A stretch of 64,000 nt of DNA from Ruegeria sp. R13_0 (GCF_017743995.1 NZ_JAGHRB010000010.1:1-64000), one strand, 5' to 3'; shown: positions 24,737-33,764, numbered from the stretch's first letter. The notes: generated by a model from the sequence alone, not told the origin. Numbers and translations: made by a program.

Positions 24737-25921
24737 ATGTTCCTGCCCTTTTTCGAAAACCTCAGAAAAGCAGGTATTCCGGTCTCTCTGCGGGAATATC
24801 TGACCTTTCTGGAGGGGATGAAAAAGGGCCTGGCCACCTATGATGTCGAGGCGTTCTACTATCTCGCCCGTGTCTCGATGGTGAAGGACGAGCGCAATAT
24901 CGACAAGTTCGACCGCGCTTTTGCCGCCAGTTTTGAGGGGCTGGGTGAGATCAGTTTTGATCAGGTGCTGGAGGCGGTCGACATCCCCGCGGACTGGCTG
25001 GCCAAGATGGCAGAAAAACACCTGTCAGACGAGGAAAAGGCCGAGATCGAAGCCCTTGGTGGCTTTGACAAACTGATGGACACTTTGCGCGAACGTCTGA
25101 AAGAACAGCAAGGCCGTCATCAGGGGGGGAACAAGTGGATCGGCACGGCAGGGACCTCTCCGTTCGGGGCCTATGGCTACAACCCCGAAGGCGTGCGGAT
25201 CGGCCAGAAGGAAAGTCGCCACCAGCGCGCGGTGAAGGTCTGGGACAAGCGCGAATTCAAGAACTTGGACGACACTGTTGAACTGGGCACGCGCAACATC
25301 AAGGTCGCCTTGAAGCGTCTGCGCCGCTGGGCTCGCGAGGGCGCGGCAGAGGAACTGGACCTGGACGGCACAATCCGCGCCACTGCCGAACACGGCTATC
25401 TCGACGTCAAAACCCGGCCCGAGCGGCACAACGCGGTCAAGGTCCTGCTGTTTCTGGACGTCGGCGGTTCCATGGACCCGCATATCAAGGTGGTTGAAGA
25501 GCTGTTCTCGGCCGCGCGGACCGAGTTCAAGCATCTAGAATATTACTACTTCCACAATTGCCTCTATGAAGGCGTCTGGCGCGACAATCACCGCCGTTGG
25601 GACCAACAGATCCCAACCCACGAGGTGCTGCGCACCTATGGCGGCGACTACAAATGCATCTTCGTCGGCGACGCCTCGATGAGCCCCTACGAGATCGCCT
25701 ATCCCGGCGGCGCCAACGAGCACTGGAACCAAGAAGCAGGCCAAGTCTGGCTGCAGCGCGCGCGCGAGCAGTGGACGTCAAACCTGTGGATCAACCCGGT
25801 GCCCGAGAAATACTGGGGCTATACCCACTCCATCGGCATGATCCAGGAGATTTTCGAGGACCGCATGGTGCCCATGACGCTAGCCGGGCTGGAACAGGGC
25901 ATGCGAGAGCTGACGCGCTAG
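24737..25921 (+). CDS. CoxE-like VWA-domain protein
   Basis: A 394-aa cytoplasmic protein. Residues 1-100 are helical (FFENLRKAGIPVSLREYLTFLEG), 130-170 a Gly-rich stretch (GTAGTSPFGAYGYNP) and 235-390 a von Willebrand A fold with the metal site motif DVGGSM (DxGxS) near residue 241. It belongs to the CoxE-like family of MoxR partners. Together with the MoxR ATPase at 21822 it probably remodels a protein target; which one is unknown, as no carbon monoxide dehydrogenase genes are near. Confidence 0.82.
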   Translation: MFLPFFENLRKAGIPVSLREYLTFLEGMKKGLATYDVEAFYYLARVSMVKDERNIDKFDRAFAASFEGLGEISFDQVLEAVDIPADWLAKMAEKHLSDEEKAEIEALGGFDKLMDTLRERLKEQQGRHQGGNKWIGTAGTSPFGAYGYNPEGVRIGQKESRHQRAVKVWDKREFKNLDDTVELGTRNIKVALKRLRRWAREGAAEELDLDGTIRATAEHGYLDVKTRPERHNAVKVLLFLDVGGSMDPHIKVVEELFSAARTEFKHLEYYYFHNCLYEGVWRDNHRRWDQQIPTHEVLRTYGGDYKCIFVGDASMSPYEIAYPGGANEHWNQEAGQVWLQRAREQWTSNLWINPVPEKYWGYTHSIGMIQEIFEDRMVPMTLAGLEQGMRELTR

Positions 25922-25944
25922 CCTACGTGCCCTTCTGAACCCGC

Positions 25945-26748
25945 TCAGGTCTTGTATGCGATTTGGCTGACATAGGACATGTAGCCAAAGAATGTGTTGC
26001 GCGACACGCGGTCACGCGCCTCTGTCTTCAACGCCTCCGCTGTGGCGGGCTGCAATGTACCCTCTTCGACCATACGGTCCGCCCCGCGGTCTATGACGGT
26101 CAGGAAATAGGCCGCTTCTCCTTCAGCAACATAGCCATGCCCCTTGCGTGCGCCTAGAGAGAAGCCGTTTTCGCTAAGCAGCCCTGTAATCTGGCGCATG
26201 ATCCACAAATTGGTGACGTTCTGATTGATCATGAAGCGCACAAGCTCATCCAGCGGATCGTAGTCGGCAATCCGGGCCGTTGCCGTGCTGTAGTCACCGT
26301 CGCAGATCGCCAGCACTCCGCCGGGCTTCAGAAGCCGGTACGCTTCTGTCAACACAGTTTCGGGGCCCGGAACGTGGCACAGCAATGTGTGCATCAGAAC
26401 AAGGTCATATTCTCCGCTGGGCAACTTCGTGTGCCTTGCATCACCTACCATGAAGCTTAGGTTGGGTTGGCCCGCAAAATGCGCGTTAGCTCTGGCGACC
26501 ATAACCGGAGAGGGTTCCACCCCCAGTGCCGTCGCAGCACCGGCGATCGCAATCAGATCCTTAGTGACATGCCCTGTGCCGGACCCCAGTTCGATGGCCG
26601 AGGCATTCTTGGGCAATTCGAGATCCGCAAGATACGCTTGTCGCATGGCGACTTGCGCGGGGTCCTGACAGCGACTTTCCATCGCGTCAGCTATACGGTT
26701 CTGTAAGTCTTCATCCTGAGATGCGAGATCGGCATAAGGGTCGGACAC
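25945..26748 (-). CDS. SAM-dependent methyltransferase (class I)
   Basis: A 267-aa enzyme. Motif I is AIELGSGTGHVTKDL near residue 51, followed by GVEPSPVMVARANAHF, the motif-II-like VGDARHTKLPSGEYDLVLM and post-II LLKPGGVLAICDGDY. It resembles the UbiE/Methyltransf_11 group. The start is taken as GTG at 26748, since GGAG lies 8 bases upstream; a GTG at 26757 would be too close to that site. The substrate is unknown. It diverges from the M48 gene. Confidence 0.75.
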   Translation of the reverse strand: MSDPYADLASQDEDLQNRIADAMESRCQDPAQVAMRQAYLADLELPKNASAIELGSGTGHVTKDLIAIAGAATALGVEPSPVMVARANAHFAGQPNLSFMVGDARHTKLPSGEYDLVLMHTLLCHVPGPETVLTEAYRLLKPGGVLAICDGDYSTATARIADYDPLDELVRFMINQNVTNLWIMRQITGLLSENGFSLGARKGHGYVAEGEAAYFLTVIDRGADRMVEEGTLQPATAEALKTEARDRVSRNTFFGYMSYVSQIAYKT

Positions 26749-26897
26749 AACACACACTCCAGTTTAACGCAATGAATTGTACCTCGAATCAGGAAAAAAC
26801 TCATCCCGCGAATCCTGATCTCTTGCTGGTGAGGCTGGCCGTTGCTTGCACAAAGAATTTGGTTGCCGCAGAGACCGAACGATCCCATATCTAAGCC

Positions 26898-27584
26898 ATG
26901 CTTCGCTTAACACCGATCCTTCTGGCGATTGCCTATGGCCTTGTGATGTACCGGATTTCCATCTGGCGTACCCATCGTGAGTTGGATCAGAAATCGACCG
27001 AACTGGCTGACCCTGCCCTCAAACGGATGACGGACAGGCTGGCCGCCGCGTTAGAGATCGCGCGGGTGCCGGTTTATATCTACGAGATTGACCCGGTGAA
27101 CGGTTTGGCAGCTCCGGACGGGCGGATATTCATCACGCGCGGGTTTTATCGCAAGTTTCGCAACGGTGAGGTCTCGGCCGAGGAGATGGCGAGCGTGATT
27201 GCCCATGAGCTGGGTCATGTGGCCTTGGGGCATGCGAAACGGCGGATGATTGATTTCTCAGGCCAGAACGCAATGCGGACCGCGTTGATCATGGTGTTGA
27301 ACCGGTTCATTCCCTTCATCGGGGCCATGATTGCGAATGCGTTGACGTCGTTGCTGGCGTCGCGTTTGTCTCGGCAGGATGAGTATGAGGCAGATGAATA
27401 TGCCGCTGCCTTGCTGACTAAGGCCGGGATTGGGATCGCGCCGCAGAAATCTCTGTTCCACAAATTGGAAGACCTGACGCAGCAGCGTGCAGGGATGGTG
27501 CCTGCGTGGCTGATGAGCCATCCAAAGACGGATGAGCGGATTGCGGCATTGGAAGCTTTGGAGCAGCGTTGGGCGCGTGGCTGA
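26898..27584 (+). CDS. M48-family membrane metallopeptidase
   Basis: A 228-aa protein with an N-terminal membrane helix (LTPILLAIAYGLVMY) and a Peptidase_M48 domain. The zinc site is HELGH in SVIAHELGHVALGHAKRR, and the third ligand is the Glu of YEADEYAAALL. A second hydrophobic stretch (RTALIMVLNRFIPFIGAMIANAL) lies between them. It is shorter than HtpX and lacks TPRs. It may clear misfolded membrane proteins. The gene-end repeat unit at 27594 follows. Confidence 0.83.
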   Translation: MLRLTPILLAIAYGLVMYRISIWRTHRELDQKSTELADPALKRMTDRLAAALEIARVPVYIYEIDPVNGLAAPDGRIFITRGFYRKFRNGEVSAEEMASVIAHELGHVALGHAKRRMIDFSGQNAMRTALIMVLNRFIPFIGAMIANALTSLLASRLSRQDEYEADEYAAALLTKAGIGIAPQKSLFHKLEDLTQQRAGMVPAWLMSHPKTDERIAALEALEQRWARG

Positions 27585-27593
27585 GGTGGCGCG

Positions 27594-27643
27594 GCGAGAG
27601 GCCAGCCTCTCGCGCTCTCCGAGGTATTTCTAGCCAAATGAAG
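27594..27643 (+). repeat. Gene-end repeat unit (hairpin plus core)
   Basis: The hairpin GCGAGAGGC-CA-GCCTCTCGC (27594-27613) is followed by GAGGTATTTCTAGCCAAATG and AAG (27621-27643). It begins ten bases after the stop of the M48 gene, in the same orientation. Confidence 0.7.
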
Positions 27644-27654
27644 GAGGATCCCGC

Positions 27655-28197
27655 CTAGGTGGTCAGGGCTTTGCCAAGGCGCGGCAGGCGGGCCTTTTTC
27701 ATGAGCGCGCGCAGGGTCCATTGATCGCCGGACAGGCGGTTAGCTTCGGACAGGACCGCGTTGGCCGCCTCCGTCATGCCTGTGGGGTCGGTTTGCCAGA
27801 AGCTGTGGAGCAGACTGTCCGGGTCGCGGCGCTCAAGCCCCTCTTCTGACAGGGTGTTTCTGGGGAAATCCTTGGCGTTGACGGTGACGATGACATCCGC
27901 CGAGGCCTCAATGGCCGTAGCCAGCACATGGATGTCGGCCTTGTCGGGCAGCCAGAGACGCTGTTCGATACCCATTGCGACCTTGCGTTCGGCTTTGGGC
28001 CATTGCGCTCGGGCTAGAGCGATCTCGGCTCGGGCCTGTGCTTCGCCTTCGGGGCCGAGTTTACGGGCGGCACGGGCCCATTCTTCGAGGATGCGCGCGG
28101 ACCAGATTGGGGTGAAATGGCCCAGTTTGGCCGCGCCCAGCAGCATCTCTCGCATCACCGTCGGGTAGATGACGCAGGTATCCAGAACCGCCTTCAC
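27655..28197 (-). CDS. PIN-domain protein (RSP_2648-like)
   Basis: A 180-aa PIN-fold predicted nuclease. The acidic active-site residues appear as VLDTCVIYP (Asp6), EEWARAARKL (Glu38 region), DKADIHVLATAIEA and VNAKDFP. The start is GTG at 28197, overlapping the TGA of the RNA methyltransferase (GTGA). There is no small antitoxin gene, unlike VapBC modules, so it is better read as part of a conserved Rhodobacterales RNA-related block than as a toxin. The C-terminal 50 residues are an extra helical basic tail. Confidence 0.75.
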   Translation of the reverse strand: MKAVLDTCVIYPTVMREMLLGAAKLGHFTPIWSARILEEWARAARKLGPEGEAQARAEIALARAQWPKAERKVAMGIEQRLWLPDKADIHVLATAIEASADVIVTVNAKDFPRNTLSEEGLERRDPDSLLHSFWQTDPTGMTEAANAVLSEANRLSGDQWTLRALMKKARLPRLGKALTT

Positions 28198-29396
28198 AGC
28201 CGGTAGAATACGGCTTTGAGGTAACCGCTTTCGGCCAGTTGAGGCAGTTGCGGATGATCCGGTCCGGCAAAACCGGTGTGGATCAGTTGCGCTTGCCGCC
28301 CGGCCCGTCCGATCCCGCGGGATGAGGCATCGCGGAAGCGGCCCAGATCGGCAGCATGAGAGCAGGAGCAGAGGCCCAAATAGCCACCGGATTTGACCAG
28401 TGGGGCTGCGAGGCGGGCGATGCGTTCATAGGCGCGCAGGCCGGCGTCGAGGGCTTGTTTTGACGGCGCAAAGGCGGGCGGGTCGCAGATGACGACGTCG
28501 AACTGCGCGCCCTCTTCGCCCAGTTGCGTCAGCACATCGAAGGCGTCGCCTTGGCGGGTCTGGAACCGGTCAGCACATCCGCTTGCTACGGCCCCTTTGG
28601 TGGCAAGATCCAACGCGGCGGCAGAGCCATCGACGGATAGTGCCTGCGCCGCCCCACCGGCCAACATGGCGAGGCCGAAGCCGCCCACATGGCTGAACAC
28701 GTCCAGCACCTGAGCTTCGGGATGCACCAAACACGCCGCAAAAGCGTGGTTGGGACGTTGATCGTAGAACAGGCCGGTTTTCTGACCACCGGTCAGGTCG
28801 GCCATGTAGGTCGCACCGTTTATGGGAACAGGCAGAGGCGCGTCAGGCGCGGTTCCGCGCAGGGTTTGGTTGACGTCATCCAACCCCTCCAACCCGCGGG
28901 TCCGGCCCGAGGCGTTTTTCAGAACGGTTGTCACGCCGGTCACCTTGACCAGTGCGTCGGTCAGCACCTCCAGATGCGCCTCAGCCCAGGCGGCGTTGGG
29001 CTGGATCACGCAGGCATCGCCGAAACGGTCGATGATCACACCGGGAAAGCCATCGGCCTCGGCGTGGATCAGGCGATAGTATGGCGCTTCGAACAGGCGT
29101 TGGCGCATCTCAAGCGCGCGGCGCAGGCGGGTCTCGAACCAGTCCGCGTTCAGATCGGCCTCAATATCGCGATCCAGAACGCGACACATGATTTTCGACT
29201 CGGGGTTGACCGCGACCAGAGCGATCGGCGCGCGTTTGTCATCCTCAAGCACGGCCAGCGCCCCGGCAGGGATTTTGCGCGTGCGCCGGTCGGTAACGAT
29301 GTCATTGGAATAGACCCATGGGAACCCATGGCGCAGCCCGCGCGCATTGGCTTTGGGTTTCAGGCGGATACGGGGGCGGTCAGCGGCTTGGGTCAT
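28194..29396 (-). CDS. RlmI-like 23S rRNA cytosine methyltransferase (RSP_2647 family)
   Basis: A 400-aa protein with an N-terminal PUA domain (RIRLKPKANARGLRHGFPWV) and a Rossmann methyltransferase domain: VLDVFSHVGGFGLAMLAGGA (SAM), VICDPPAFAPSK (motif IV) and LGLCSCSHAADL (the SCS cysteine region as in RlmI). RlmI makes m5C1962 in 23S rRNA; the target here is inferred. The ATG at 29396 follows GAGG; the open frame runs into the MITE at 29438 but that part is not coding. It overlaps the PIN gene by four bases. Confidence 0.82.
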   Translation of the reverse strand: MTQAADRPRIRLKPKANARGLRHGFPWVYSNDIVTDRRTRKIPAGALAVLEDDKRAPIALVAVNPESKIMCRVLDRDIEADLNADWFETRLRRALEMRQRLFEAPYYRLIHAEADGFPGVIIDRFGDACVIQPNAAWAEAHLEVLTDALVKVTGVTTVLKNASGRTRGLEGLDDVNQTLRGTAPDAPLPVPINGATYMADLTGGQKTGLFYDQRPNHAFAACLVHPEAQVLDVFSHVGGFGLAMLAGGAAQALSVDGSAAALDLATKGAVASGCADRFQTRQGDAFDVLTQLGEEGAQFDVVICDPPAFAPSKQALDAGLRAYERIARLAAPLVKSGGYLGLCSCSHAADLGRFRDASSRGIGRAGRQAQLIHTGFAGPDHPQLPQLAESGYLKAVFYRL

Positions 29397-29437
29397 GACC
29401 GCCTCATAGTCGCGAACAGCCCGAAGGAAAACCCCTA

Positions 29438-29700
29438 GGGTCAGGACCCATTCATCTTGCACCACTGGTTTGACTGATTTTGGTTCTGGCAAGGCACCTC
29501 CCTGCAGGAATAGTGGGTCTATTTCAAAGGGACGTAACGCAGTTCAGAGCCAAAATCAGCCAAATCCTTCGGACGCGTGAACCGCTGCAAAGCAGCGGCT
29601 TTGATCACTTGGAATTGACGCCGCCAGTCCCGGCGCGTTCAAAACCACTGCTTTTTTGCCGTTCACGCGCCAGCGGTGCAAGATGAATGGGTCCTGCCCC
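29438..29700 (+). mobile_element. 263-bp MITE, copy 1
   Basis: The element begins GGGTCAGGACCCATTCATC and ends with its inverted copy; the 31-base terminal repeats match at 29 positions. It is flanked by TA on both sides (29436-29437 and 29701-29702). It has the same length as copy 2 at 42109 and differs from it by 19 substitutions with no indels. An internal perfect hairpin CCGCTGC-AAA-GCAGCGG lies at 29582-29598. No transposase is encoded. The TA and the last base of the element form the TAG stop of the gene on its right. Confidence 0.88.
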
Positions 29701-29972
29701 TAACGCGGGCGAGAGCGCCAGCCCCCGCGTCGCGTGGGCGCTTGGGCGGCCTGCAGCCCTTCGGTCATCACCTGTGTCATGGGATGATCGGCTTCCTGTG
29801 CGGAATAGGCCGCATGCAACTCGGCCAGAGCCTGTTTCTGGTCCACGCCATCGGGCAGGCTGAGCGCCCAGTCCAGAAAGATGCTGCGGCATTCGGGCAT
29901 GGCGATGCCTTCGATGTTATACGCCTCGCGGATCAGGCCCTTGGGGTCGTTTGGGTCAGTGCTGCGCGCCAT
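29700..29972 (-). CDS. Conserved 90-aa protein downstream of glnE
   Basis: Function unknown. It starts one base after the glnE stop with AGAGG upstream of the ATG, so the two are translated from one message. The protein is mostly helical (NDPKGLIREAYNIEGIAMPEC, then LDWALSLPDGVDQKQALAEL) and ends with a basic tail RRGGWRSRPR. Its stop codon TAG is completed by the first base of the MITE on the minus strand. Without the element the stop would still be TAG. Confidence 0.65.
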   Translation of the reverse strand: MARSTDPNDPKGLIREAYNIEGIAMPECRSIFLDWALSLPDGVDQKQALAELHAAYSAQEADHPMTQVMTEGLQAAQAPTRRGGWRSRPR

Positions 29973-29973
29973 C

Positions 29974-32751
29974 TTAATCCTCTTTGATTACGCTGCCGAT
30001 GATTTCGGCGGCGGTGGAGTAGCTATCCTGCAACGCGGAGTGCAGCGCTTCGACCTGTTCGAACCGAGTGGCGCGGCACAGGAAGGCCGCTCCGCCCTCG
30101 CCGATCTTGTCCGCCTCGATCACCTTGCCCGAAAGCAGCCGCGCCGCGCATTGTACCGACCAGCATAGATCGTAGCTGTCCTTCAATGTTTGTGCCTGCG
30201 CGACATCCAACAAACCGGCAGCGACCGCCCCGTCGAGGCCAGACATCACATCCCGGTTTGCGAGGCCTGCCATCAGCGCGCCTGTCTCGGCCATCAACTC
30301 GATATCCATCATCCGGCCCGGGCCGTTTTTGGCATCCCAAACGCCCGCCGGAGCCTTGGCCGCCGCCAGACGTGTCCGCATTTCGGCCACTTCGCGCAAA
30401 ACTTTGTCTGCCTCCCGAGGGCGCGACAGCAGTTCGGTTCGGAAGGTTTCGATGTCCTGCGCCAAGCCCGCGTCTCCGGCGACGACATGCGCGCGGGTCA
30501 GGGCGAGATGTTCCCACACCCAGGCCTCCTCCTGTTGGTAGTGCGTGAAACTGGCCCAACTGGTGGCCACAGGCCCCTGATTGCCCGAGGGGCGCAGGCG
30601 CATGTCGACCTCATAAAGCCGACCCTGGGACATCGGCGCCGACAGCGCCGTGATCAGCGCCTGCGTGAACCGAGCGTAATAGGTGCGCGTGGCAAGTGGA
30701 CGAGGACCGTCGGACATGTCCTGATCGAGCGGATCGTAGATCACGATCATATCCAGATCAGATTGCGAGTTGATCCGCCCTGCCCCCAGCGACCCCATGC
30801 CCAGAATGGCCGCTCCGCGCCCCGGTGCCGGGCCGTGTTTGCGGGCGAAGGTTTCCGTCACATAAGGTAAGATCGCGGCGATGACGGCTTGCGCAAGCTC
30901 GGCATATTGCCGGCCAGCCTGCGCCCCATCGATCAGGCCGCGCAGGTGGTGCACGCCAATGCGGAAATGCCATTCCTTGCACCAGCGCCGCGCCAGATCG
31001 AGTTGGGTTTCATAGTCTGTTTCCTGCGCCAGTGCTTCTACCAACTCGGCCTGCAAAGCCTCCAAACCGGGCCAATCGCTGAAGAAACTGCCTCCGATCA
31101 CCGCGTCAAAAACGGAAGCGTTGCGCGACAGGTGGGACGCCAGCGCGTGCGAGGTGCCAACAATGTCGATCAAAAGGTCGATCAGATGCGGGTTGGCCTC
31201 AAAGAGCGAGAACAACTGAACACCCGCTGGCAGGCCCGCCAGAAACCCATCCAGCGCCAACAGCGCCTCATCGGGTTGCGCGGTTTTGGCAAGGCGCGAG
31301 AGGAGCTCGGGCTTCAACCGGTCGAAGATGCGCCGCGCGCGCTGGGACCTTAGGGCCGGATATGTGGCCCAGCGGGCGAGGATATTCTGGTCGAACGTCA
31401 CCTCAGGTGCGGGCGTTGGTGCGGGCCCCGCACCCGGTGCGAAGAAGCCTTCGGTCAGCTCATGCACCTCGGTCAGGCGACGGGTCAGATCCCTGGTCAG
31501 ATCATCGCTACTAAGCCCCATCAGACAGGCGACCCGTTCGATCCCGTCTTCAGATTGAGGGACCTTGTGGGTCTGAGCGTCGTGGATCATCTGAATGCGA
31601 TGTTCGACCTCGCGATGCGCGCGGTAGTGATCGGTCAGTTTTTCAGCAACCTCTTCCGGCACCCAGCCCTTTTGCGCCAGAGCCGCCAGCCCGGGCACCG
31701 TACCGCGCATGCGCAGATCGGGGTCGCGCCCGCCTGCAATCAATTGCCTGGTCTGGGTGAAAAACTCAATCTCTCGGATACCGCCCTGCCCCAGTTTCAT
31801 ATCATGACCAGGGATCGAGAGGCTACCGCCCGTGCCTTTGTTTTCACGAATGCGCAGACGCATGTCATGAGCGTCCTGAATGGCGGCAAAGTCCAGATGG
31901 CGACGCCAGACAAAGGGTTTCAGGGTGTCCAGAAACCGCTCTCCGGCCGCAATATCCCCCGCGCAGGCGCGCGCTTTGATATAGGCGGCCCGCTCCCATG
32001 TGCGGCCGAGGCTTTCGTAGTACCGTTCAGCCGCCTCCATCGCCATGCAGACCGGCGTCACCGCCGGATCGGGCCGCAGGCGCAGATCGGTACGGAAGAC
32101 ATAGCCATCCGCGGTTTTGTCGCTGAGCGTGGCGCAGAAATTGCGCGTGGCTCGCACCATTCCGTGACGGGCCTCATAGAAGTCATCCGGGTCAAAGCGC
32201 GTCTCATCAAACAGAACGATCAGGTCGATATCCGAGCTGTAGTTCAACTCATGCGCGCCCATCTTGCCCATCGCGAGGATGACCATCCCGGCGGCGGTCT
32301 CGACATCATCCTCGGTCATTCCGGGCAGCTTCTCGCGGCGGATCAGGGCAGCAATCTCGGCCTTTGCGGCCACATCCGCCGCCAGCGCGCCAAAATCGGT
32401 CAGCGCTGCTGTGACCTTTTCCAGCGGCCAAGCGCCTGCGATATCGGCCAAGGCGGTCAGTACAGCCATCCGCCGCTTGGCCAGCCTTAGACCCGGCTTG
32501 AGCTGATCCGGCGCAAGGGTACGCGCGGTCTGCATCACCTCAGCCAAGGCGTTGTCCGGCTGGTGCAAAGCCTGTGGCAACCACTCTCTTTCCTGCTCGA
32601 TCAGGCCCTTCAGATATGGGCTGGACCCTGCCGTTCCGGCGATCAAATCGCCTTGCTCAGTCGTCAGATCGGCAAGCAAAGCGCGGGTTTCATCGCCCAA
32701 GGATTGGTCGAACGCGCGCGGCAGACGGTTGATGGTCAAACTCTCTGTCAT
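29974..32751 (-). CDS. glnE: Glutamine synthetase adenylyltransferase/deadenylase
   Basis: A 925-aa bifunctional enzyme that adds or removes AMP on glutamine synthetase in response to PII. Two nucleotidyltransferase sites are visible: MGKMGAHELNYSSDIDLIVL in the N-terminal deadenylase half and MGSLGAGRINSQSDLDMIVI in the C-terminal half, each with the GxxxxxxSDxDL pattern. The ATG at 32751 (MTESLTINRLPRAF) fits the family; the frame opens to 32916 but overlaps the next gene's end. Heads a minus-strand run with the 90-aa gene. Confidence 0.95.
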   Translation of the reverse strand: MTESLTINRLPRAFDQSLGDETRALLADLTTEQGDLIAGTAGSSPYLKGLIEQEREWLPQALHQPDNALAEVMQTARTLAPDQLKPGLRLAKRRMAVLTALADIAGAWPLEKVTAALTDFGALAADVAAKAEIAALIRREKLPGMTEDDVETAAGMVILAMGKMGAHELNYSSDIDLIVLFDETRFDPDDFYEARHGMVRATRNFCATLSDKTADGYVFRTDLRLRPDPAVTPVCMAMEAAERYYESLGRTWERAAYIKARACAGDIAAGERFLDTLKPFVWRRHLDFAAIQDAHDMRLRIRENKGTGGSLSIPGHDMKLGQGGIREIEFFTQTRQLIAGGRDPDLRMRGTVPGLAALAQKGWVPEEVAEKLTDHYRAHREVEHRIQMIHDAQTHKVPQSEDGIERVACLMGLSSDDLTRDLTRRLTEVHELTEGFFAPGAGPAPTPAPEVTFDQNILARWATYPALRSQRARRIFDRLKPELLSRLAKTAQPDEALLALDGFLAGLPAGVQLFSLFEANPHLIDLLIDIVGTSHALASHLSRNASVFDAVIGGSFFSDWPGLEALQAELVEALAQETDYETQLDLARRWCKEWHFRIGVHHLRGLIDGAQAGRQYAELAQAVIAAILPYVTETFARKHGPAPGRGAAILGMGSLGAGRINSQSDLDMIVIYDPLDQDMSDGPRPLATRTYYARFTQALITALSAPMSQGRLYEVDMRLRPSGNQGPVATSWASFTHYQQEEAWVWEHLALTRAHVVAGDAGLAQDIETFRTELLSRPREADKVLREVAEMRTRLAAAKAPAGVWDAKNGPGRMMDIELMAETGALMAGLANRDVMSGLDGAVAAGLLDVAQAQTLKDSYDLCWSVQCAARLLSGKVIEADKIGEGGAAFLCRATRFEQVEALHSALQDSYSTAAEIIGSVIKED

Positions 32752-32800
32752 AACCGGACCCTGCGCACCGCTGGGCGGCAAGGTCAATGCGGCAAACGCA

Positions 32801-33187
32801 TTATTCCTGTTCGACCGGAGTGTCCTGACTGAAACTGTTGATCCAAGCGCCTGCCCGACGCTCCCAAAGGGAAGATATGAGCATCGCCTCCCACTCCTCC
32901 GCGCCCGGTCGCACATAGTCGGCCCGATAGGACAGCAATACGATATTCGGGGTCAAAATCCGCAGGCGCTCTTCGCTCAACTTGAATTCCGCCATTGTCG
33001 GAGCCTCAGCGAACTGCCCGACATGATCGTCCCGATTTGCAAAACCCGAGGGGTAGACACCCAAGAAATCAGTGCTCAGAAGCGCCCTGTCAGCGTGGGC
33101 GTCGCCTGTTACCAGAGCAGACCATACCTGCTTTTCCAGCTTCACTATCTCTGCGAGTGCTGGTGCGGTTGTGTTCTCAGTCATCAT
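32801..33187 (-). CDS. NTF2-like (DUF4440-type) protein
   Basis: A 128-aa protein with a single cone-shaped NTF2-like domain: EIVKLEKQVWSALVTGDAHA, LLSTDFLGVYPSGF, LTPNIVLLSYRADY, WERRAGAWINSFSQDTPV. Members include steroid isomerase-like enzymes and small binding proteins. Active-site residues cannot be assigned. ATG at 33187 or 33184. It lies upstream of glnE on the same strand with a 49-base gap. Confidence 0.65.
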   Translation of the reverse strand: MMTENTTAPALAEIVKLEKQVWSALVTGDAHADRALLSTDFLGVYPSGFANRDDHVGQFAEAPTMAEFKLSEERLRILTPNIVLLSYRADYVRPGAEEWEAMLISSLWERRAGAWINSFSQDTPVEQE

Positions 33188-33330
33188 GCCTGCACCCTGC
33201 TGTCCGAGACCTGCGCCGTCAACCAAATCTGAAAATGTAAATCTTTTTCACATAGACCCCTTGCAACCCCGCAAGCGCTCCCCATCTAGATCATGTGAAA
33301 GGAATTTACATCAACCCCAGGAGAGACCAC

Positions 33331-33753
33331 ATGACCGCATTGTCCGAACCCGCCGCACCCGCAAATCCGGGGTGGCTCTATCGTGCCGAGGCTTGGATGG
33401 ACGACAAAGGCAAAGGCGCCTGGATCGCCGCCATGGTTCTTGGGTTCATCTTCTTCTGGCCCGTGGGCCTCGCCCTTCTGGCCTATATGATCTGGAGCAA
33501 ACGCATGTTCAGCAAGTCCTGCAGCCGCCGCAAATCCTGGCATAGTCACATGAGCGCAATGAAGCCATCAGGCAACAGCGCCTTTGACGCCTACAAGGCC
33601 GACACCTTGGCCCGTCTGGAGCGTGAACAGCAGGATTTCGAAGCCTTCCTGCGCCGCCTGCGCGAAGCCAAAGACAAAGCTGAGTTCGACCAGTTCATGG
33701 ATGAACGCGCCCGTGAAAACCACGAAGACGATGGCAAAGGCGAACCGGCCTGA
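33331..33753 (+). CDS. DUF2852-family membrane protein
   Basis: A 140-aa protein. The ATG at 33331 follows AGGAGAGA. A membrane segment (AWIAAMVLGFIFFWPVGLALLAYMI, about residues 32-56) is followed by a Ser/Arg/Lys patch and a cytoplasmic coiled coil (ADTLARLEREQQDFEAFLRRL). This layout is DUF2852, a family widespread in alphaproteobacteria without a known function. A perfect hairpin follows the stop (33765-33786). Confidence 0.75.
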   Translation: MTALSEPAAPANPGWLYRAEAWMDDKGKGAWIAAMVLGFIFFWPVGLALLAYMIWSKRMFSKSCSRRKSWHSHMSAMKPSGNSAFDAYKADTLARLEREQQDFEAFLRRLREAKDKAEFDQFMDERARENHEDDGKGEPA

Positions 33754-33764
33754 ATTGACTTGCT

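Noticed and set aside
27655..28197. Calling the PIN protein a VapC toxin
   Set aside because: No antitoxin-sized gene is adjacent and the gene is coupled to an RNA methyltransferase.
29480..29686. 68-codon frame conserved in length in both MITE copies (also 42151-42357)
   Set aside because: Between copies 11 of 68 amino acids differ from 17 base changes, so nearly all changes alter the protein. The frame survives only because the copies have no indels.
31462..32490. 342-codon plus-strand frame inside glnE
   Set aside because: Antisense shadow of both nucleotidyltransferase regions.
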